A stretch of 64,000 bases of DNA from Acidobacteriota bacterium. GTDB lineage: Bacteria > Acidobacteriota > Terriglobia > Terriglobales > Acidobacteriaceae. Where the stretch lies: positions 1 through 64,000 of the forward strand of contig JAJZME010000038.1 in assembly GCA_021803035.1 (NCBI GenBank), in the 5' to 3' direction. A program made the translations under genes and the position numbers. The notes under the pieces are model-generated. The model saw only the letters and a program-made list of their open reading frames with translations. It was not told the origin of the DNA and made no database searches. Shown in pieces: positions 60,578 to 64,000 of the stretch (position 1 is its first letter; each line of letters starts with the position of its first letter).

Positions 60578-62095
60578 ATGAGGCTTTTTCCGACGAATGC
60601 AGGCCGGGCGCGCGCACGGCTCGTTATGGCGGGTGCGGCACTGCTGGCCGTCGCCCTGATTATCGGGTGCGGCAACAACTATCGGCCCGTAGTAACGCCT
60701 ATCTACCCCTCGGGCCCCGCTCCGCAACCCCGGTCGTATGCGATTGCGGTCTCGTCGCCAGCGCCTGATGCACCCGGCGTGGCCACGCTGATCGATTTTT
60801 CGGGTGACGAAGTGATGGCTGTAGCACCCACCGGCCCGGGACCATTGGCTCTTACCGTCGATGAGGGCGGCTACACTGGTTACACCCTGGACAGCGACGG
60901 AACGATCACCAACTTCCCGCTTTCGACGCAGTTGCAGGCCAAGTTGGTGACCTACTCCACGGTGCCCGCAACCTCGAAGGTCATTAACCTCGAGTCTCCC
61001 TCCGCCGGACTTTGGGGCGCGGACCTCAGCAATAATTCCATCGACATCTTCAATAGCTCTCCGGAAACCTTCCAGCTCTCCGTTCCGGTGCAAACCATGC
61101 CGGTGGCCGTTGTGGGTTCGCCCACGCTGACCGGCCAGCGCGAGTACGCCATCAGCCAGGGCTTTAACGATCCTACCGGCATGCAGTGCAACGTGGATCC
61201 CAGTGCGTCCTGGATTCCTGACGGTTATGCAACGCCGATCGAGATTTCCAGCTATGCCACGGACGTGCCCATTCCGGTGGGCAAGTGTCCGGTTTTTGCG
61301 GTCCAGAGTCCCGATTTGAAGCGCTTGTTCGTGCTCAACCGCGGCTCCGATACCATCACGGTTATTAACAGCCAGAACGATGCGCTGGATGCCTGCACGC
61401 CCTTTACCGACCAGAACGGGCGGACGGTTACCTGCCATCCCACGCTTCCGCTGTCCCTGTCGGCCGTGGCGGCCACCGGGATTACGCCGCCCAATGGCAC
61501 CCAGGGTATGCCCCAGGTAGCCGGGCCTGTGGATGCCGTGTACAACGCCGCGACAAACCAGATTGTCGTGGCGGATTATGAGGCGGGTACCGTGACCGTC
61601 ATCGACGTTCCTCTGGATGTGTATGGCAACGATGGCGCAACATTCGGAAACACCTATACGATCCCAGTCGGCAAAGATCCTGCCAGCGTGACTGCCCTTT
61701 ACAGCGGAAGCCGTGCTTACACGGCCAATCAGGCTGACGGGACCGTCAGTGTGGTGAATCTGGTCAGCCATACGCTGGAGAAGACGCTGGGCGTCGTCGG
61801 GCATCCGCGCACCGTGGTCTCCACGGAGAACTCCATCTATGGCAAGGTGTATGTGGGTTCGCCTGACAGCCCGTATCTGACGATTCTGCAAACAACCACC
61901 GACCTGGTAGATACCACTATCCTGCTTCAAGGGAACGTGGTGGATGTGCGCACCACGACGCAAAATGGCGTAAGAGGCACCAACAGCAACATTACCAGCC
62001 GCATCCCCGGTTACGGCGAGCCTTGTAATGCGCCGGGTATACCCAATCCTGTAGGCAGCCAGACGCCCTTGCAGGCCTGCCAGGCGATTCCGTAA
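60578..62095 (+). CDS. beta-propeller (YncE-like) lipoprotein
   Basis: 505 residues. A lipoprotein signal peptide ends at ALIIGCGNNY (lipobox Cys31). Repeated strands such as LFVLNRGSDTITVINSQND, IVVADYEAGTVTVIDVPLD and AYTANQADGTVSVVNLVSHT are typical of seven-bladed YncE-like beta-propellers. The protein should sit in the inner leaflet of the outer membrane. Ligand unknown; the propeller type often binds nucleic acids or polysaccharides. A long palindrome follows 28 nt after the stop. Confidence 0.87.
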   Translation: MRLFPTNAGRARARLVMAGAALLAVALIIGCGNNYRPVVTPIYPSGPAPQPRSYAIAVSSPAPDAPGVATLIDFSGDEVMAVAPTGPGPLALTVDEGGYTGYTLDSDGTITNFPLSTQLQAKLVTYSTVPATSKVINLESPSAGLWGADLSNNSIDIFNSSPETFQLSVPVQTMPVAVVGSPTLTGQREYAISQGFNDPTGMQCNVDPSASWIPDGYATPIEISSYATDVPIPVGKCPVFAVQSPDLKRLFVLNRGSDTITVINSQNDALDACTPFTDQNGRTVTCHPTLPLSLSAVAATGITPPNGTQGMPQVAGPVDAVYNAATNQIVVADYEAGTVTVIDVPLDVYGNDGATFGNTYTIPVGKDPASVTALYSGSRAYTANQADGTVSVVNLVSHTLEKTLGVVGHPRTVVSTENSIYGKVYVGSPDSPYLTILQTTTDLVDTTILLQGNVVDVRTTTQNGVRGTNSNITSRIPGYGEPCNAPGIPNPVGSQTPLQACQAIP

Positions 62096-62122
62096 TGGTT
62101 GTGGCATGAGAATGGGAAGAAT

Positions 62123-62156
62123 GGAGGGGTCATCCGCCGCGGCGGATGACCCCTCC
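62123..62156. terminator. 34-nt perfect palindrome
   Basis: Every base from 62123 to 62156 pairs with its mirror position (17 + 17, no loop). It starts 28 nt after the lipoprotein stop and ends 26 nt before the tlyA ATG. No T-run follows. As DNA it can extrude a cruciform; as RNA it would form an exceptionally stable stem. It likely ends the lipoprotein transcript or insulates tlyA. Confidence 0.65.
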
Positions 62157-62181
62157 ACCGTTTGGGGCACTCGCGGCCATG

Positions 62182-62973
62182 ATGGCTGTAGCCAAAACCC
62201 GGGTTGATCTTCTGCTGGTGGAGCGGGGTCTGGCGCCCAGCCGCGAGCGGGCGCGGGCGCTGATTCTTGCCGGCCGCGTGCTGGTGCGCGAGCAGAAGAT
62301 CGAAAAAGCGGGCACGGCCGTTGCCGCCGATGCGCCCATCCGCCTGCTGGGCCAGGATCAACCTTACGTGAGCCGCGGCGGGCTGAAGCTGGCCGCGGCG
62401 CTCGACCATTGGCTGATCGACGTACGCGGCCGGGCGTGTCTTGACGTGGGTGCGTCCACCGGTGGGTTCACCGATTGCCTTTTGCAGCACGGCGCCGCGC
62501 ATGTGACGGCGGTCGATACGGGCTTTGGCCAGATTGCCATGAAGCTGCGCAGCGACCCGCGCGTGCGCCTGCTGGAGCGCACCAACGCCCGGTTTCTGGA
62601 TGCGGGAGCGCTGGCCGCCGCGCAGGGAGGCTGCGCGCTGACGCTTCTCACCATGGATGTTTCGTTCATCTCCGCCACGCTGCTGCTGGAGCCTGTGCTG
62701 GCCGCCGCGCCGGATCTCACGGAAGCCGTAATTCTGGTCAAGCCGCAGTTCGAGGCCGGGCGCGGACATGTGGGCAAGGGAGGGATTGTGCGCGATCCGG
62801 CGGCGCACCAACTGGCCATCGATAAGGTCGCCGGGTGCGTCCAGTCGCTGGACTGGGAGGTGGTGGAGACAATTCCATCGCCGATCGCCGGCGCGGAAGG
62901 GAACCGGGAGTTTTTGCTGTACGCCAGAAGTCGGGCAGCCAGTGCAGCCTGTCCTCAAAAGTCAAGCACATAA
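62182..62973 (+). CDS. tlyA: TlyA family rRNA methyltransferase/haemolysin
   Basis: About 263 residues. An S4 RNA-binding domain (RVDLLLVERGLAPSRERARA, then LILAGRVLVREQKIEKAG) is followed by a FtsJ-like methyltransferase: YVSRGGLKLAAALD, CLDVGASTGGFTDCLLQHGA, LLTMDVSFISATLLLEPVLA and VILVKPQFEAGRGHVG. TlyA 2'-O-methylates 16S and 23S rRNA. ATG 62182 fits the usual start (MAVAKTRVDLLLV); ATG 62179 is also possible. The last codons (ACA-TAA after AAGTCAAGC) coincide with the GTCAAGC box of module copy 4, so the module seems to supply the stop codon. Confidence 0.93.
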   Translation: MAVAKTRVDLLLVERGLAPSRERARALILAGRVLVREQKIEKAGTAVAADAPIRLLGQDQPYVSRGGLKLAAALDHWLIDVRGRACLDVGASTGGFTDCLLQHGAAHVTAVDTGFGQIAMKLRSDPRVRLLERTNARFLDAGALAAAQGGCALTLLTMDVSFISATLLLEPVLAAAPDLTEAVILVKPQFEAGRGHVGKGGIVRDPAAHQLAIDKVAGCVQSLDWEVVETIPSPIAGAEGNREFLLYARSRAASAACPQKSST

Positions 62974-63038
62974 ATTCATAACTATCAATATTTCAATAAC
63001 TTGTCATTGCAGATAATTTCCCGCCTTTCTCCCATAAT
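62961..63038 (+). promoter_or_regulatory. repeat module copy 4, leader box
   Basis: GTCAAGC (62961-62967, inside the end of tlyA), TTGCAG (63007-63012) and CATAAT (63033-63038) keep the 46 nt and 20 nt spacings of copies 1 and 2. Confidence 0.6.
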
Positions 63039-63100
63039 AAAAGCAATGTCGCGCACCAGGGGTGCGACCGCCAACTTGCGGACTTGCCGAAGAGGAACGC

Positions 63101-63292
63101 ATGACCATGGCGAACCCATTCTCCCTCCCTACCCCGCTACCTCCGCGACCCAGGTGCTGCTACCCCACCCCCCTCAAAAATATTTTCTTTTCCACAGAAT
63201 TTCTTGCAGGTAATTTTCTTGCCAACTCCAACTCCAAATGCATATTCCGGGCCCTGGGTTCCGATTCTGAAACCGGGCTTGGCCAAAGCTAG
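63101..63292 (+). CDS. short frame inside module copy 4
   Basis: A 63-residue frame, MTMANPFSLPTPLPPRPRCC then YPTPLKNIFFSTEFLAGNFL, that runs straight through the C-rich box. AGAGG precedes its ATG. No codon-level conservation with the gene at 363 is visible beyond the first residues, so it is probably a remnant rather than a gene. Confidence 0.2.
   Translation: MTMANPFSLPTPLPPRPRCCYPTPLKNIFFSTEFLAGNFLANSNSKCIFRALGSDSETGLGQS
63164..63223 (+). repeat. repeat module copy 4, C-rich/CCACAGAATTT box
   Basis: A C-run, TCAAAAATATTTTCTTTTCC, then ACAGAATTTCTTGCAGGTAA and TTTTCTTGCC. Nearly identical to 726-778 and to 27023-27082 on the minus strand. Confidence 0.75.
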
Positions 63293-63293
63293 G

Positions 63294-63416
63294 TTCAAAG
63301 CCGTGCGCTTTGAAATCTCCGCTGATAAAGCCCGAAGCCCATTCCGCACCCGGCAAGCTGAAAGCTGAAAGCAAATGGCTAAGAGCGCTCTTTTCGTTGC
63401 CAGCTTGCGCAACTGG
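63294..63416 (+). ncRNA. repeat module copy 4, structured tail
   Basis: TTCAAAGC/GCTTTGAA (63294-63314) is a perfect eight-base stem with a five-base loop; CCAG/CTGG around a TTGCGCAA core (63400-63416) is a second stem. Between them AATGGCTAAGAGCG is identical to copy 2. The stem sequences differ from copy 2 while pairing is kept. Transcription is inferred. Confidence 0.4.
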
Positions 63417-63491
63417 GAGCCAAAGTCTGGTGCGCGCCGCACTGGCCTTGCTGGCTCCGCTAACCGGCTTCATCCATTACACTGGGACCGC

Positions 63492-64000
63492 ATGGTTCGC
63501 GTTGCGATTGTTTGTAAGCCGCGGCAGGAAGAATTGCGCCGGTTGCTGCCGGAGCTGGTCGCGTGGTTGCGTCAGCGAGGGTATGACCCGCTGCTGGACC
63601 TTGAAGGCGGCCAATACACGGCCGACGCACCGGCTGTCGACCGCATGGAGATGCGCTGGCAGGCGCCGGGGCTGGTGATTGTACTCGGCGGCGACGGCAC
63701 GCTGCTTTCAGCGGCGCGGGCATTTGGCGCCACGGGCACGCCCATCCTCAGCGTCAATCTGGGTTTTCTGGGCTTCCTCACCGAGGTGCGGCTCTCCGAC
63801 CTCTATTCCACTCTGGAAAGCTGGTGCACCGGCTGCCATGATCTGGATGAGCGGGCGATGCTCCACTCCGAGCTGTGGCGCGAGGGCGGGCTGCACTCCA
63901 GCTACGAGGCGCTCAATGAGATCGTGGTTTCCAAGGGCGACATCGCCCGCATGGGCGACTTTGCCGTGCACCTGGACGGCAAGCTGGTGGCGCGCTTCCG
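63492..64000 (+). CDS. nadK: NAD kinase, N-terminal part (runs off the window)
   Basis: 169 residues visible. NadK phosphorylates NAD to NADP. The motif VLGGDGTLLSAARAFGATGT (Gly66-Gly-Asp68-Gly-Thr) and LGFLGFLTEVRLSDLYSTLE are canonical, and SYEALNEIVVSKGDIARMGD is the N-E/D motif of the C-terminal domain. The start is the ATG at 63492; no clear ribosome-binding site precedes it. Confidence 0.93.
   Translation, partial: MVRVAIVCKPRQEELRRLLPELVAWLRQRGYDPLLDLEGGQYTADAPAVDRMEMRWQAPGLVIVLGGDGTLLSAARAFGATGTPILSVNLGFLGFLTEVRLSDLYSTLESWCTGCHDLDERAMLHSELWREGGLHSSYEALNEIVVSKGDIARMGDFAVHLDGKLVARF

Larger units (their letters stand above)
62974..63491. other. tlyA to nadK gap filled by repeat module copy 4
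   Basis: No intact gene. The leader box, the short frame at 63101, the C-rich box at 63164-63223, the structured tail at 63294-63416 and a heptad-like stretch at 63355-63390 fill the 518 nt. The nadK promoter must lie within or just after the module. Confidence 0.6.

Noticed and set aside
60296..62170. 624-residue minus-strand frame opposite the lipoprotein gene
   Set aside because: The plus-strand gene has a lipobox, signal peptide and beta-propeller repeats; the minus-strand product has no domain.
1..64000. CRISPR array, transposase, integrase, rRNA or restriction-modification genes
   Set aside because: Looked for evenly spaced repeats, DDE or tyrosine/serine recombinase motifs and methylase motifs; none seen.
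1..64000. Known riboswitches (cobalamin, TPP, SAM, preQ1, c-di-GMP) upstream of the B6, deazaguanine and receptor genes
   Set aside because: No core motif recognised by eye; a covariance-model scan would be needed to exclude them.

Overview
The window is a GC-rich (by eye about 60-65%) bacterial chromosome segment. The gene content points to an Acidobacteriota member of the Terriglobia/Acidobacteriaceae type. The clues are two large TonB-dependent-receptor-like proteins with an N-terminal carboxypeptidase-regulatory-like domain, an exported VWA protein of the 'VWFA-related Acidobacterial domain' kind, and several short conserved proteins I associate with that phylum. This is an inference from protein style; no rRNA gene is present to confirm it.

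Positions 1-1195 hold a small hypothetical gene embedded in a dispersed repeat module, plus a second small hypothetical gene. Positions 1196-20480 are one long minus-strand flagellar/chemotaxis cluster, in transcription order fliN-fliO-fliP-fliQ-fliR-flhB-flhA-fliA-fliM-fliN2-(MshEN protein)-cheY-cheX-flgF-flgG-flgA-flgH-flgI-flgJ-flgM-flgN-flgK-flgL. It covers the export gate, switch, rod, P/L rings, hook-junction proteins, sigma-28 and anti-sigma-28. A good sigma-28-type promoter sits just before flgM, so flgM-flgN-flgK-flgL look like a late operon. Filament, MS-ring, C-ring FliG, ATPase, hook, motor and FlhF/FlhG genes are not in the window.

Positions 20682-26788 (plus strand) are housekeeping: pdxS-pdxT (vitamin B6), a haem-copper oxidase subunit III, nfo and leuS. 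Positions 27583-34463 hold a TonB-type receptor, purH, a rhomboid protease and a small HTH regulator facing away from a second receptor. Positions 34846-50569 (plus strand) carry that receptor, the VWA protein, a KdsC-like phosphatase, queC and queE (7-deazaguanine synthesis), an ECF sigma/anti-sigma pair, an exported repeat protein, rnc, two tandem signal peptidases and a D,D-carboxypeptidase. Positions 50873-64000 carry a Tat-exported glycoamylase-like protein, a BcsQ/ParA-like ATPase, an MFS transporter, rarA with an rRNA/tRNA methyltransferase, a Sua5-type enzyme, a YdcF-like protein, a DUF92 membrane protein, a beta-propeller lipoprotein, tlyA and the start of nadK.

The most unusual content is between the genes. 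(1) A dispersed module occurs three or four times (near 241-778, 9397-9634, 26830-27351 and 62961-63416). It has a rigidly spaced leader (GTCAAGC, then TTGCAG exactly 46 nt later, then CAnAAT after exactly 20 nt), a short reading frame, and a conserved box around TTTTCTTTTCCACAGAATTT; two copies have a tail with two hairpins, one of which appears to covary. (2) Heptameric AGCTRRN-type arrays, often as inverted pairs, sit in several intergenic gaps. (3) Individual control elements include a hairpin that buries the flgF ribosome-binding site and a G-quadruplex-prone repeat upstream of flgI.
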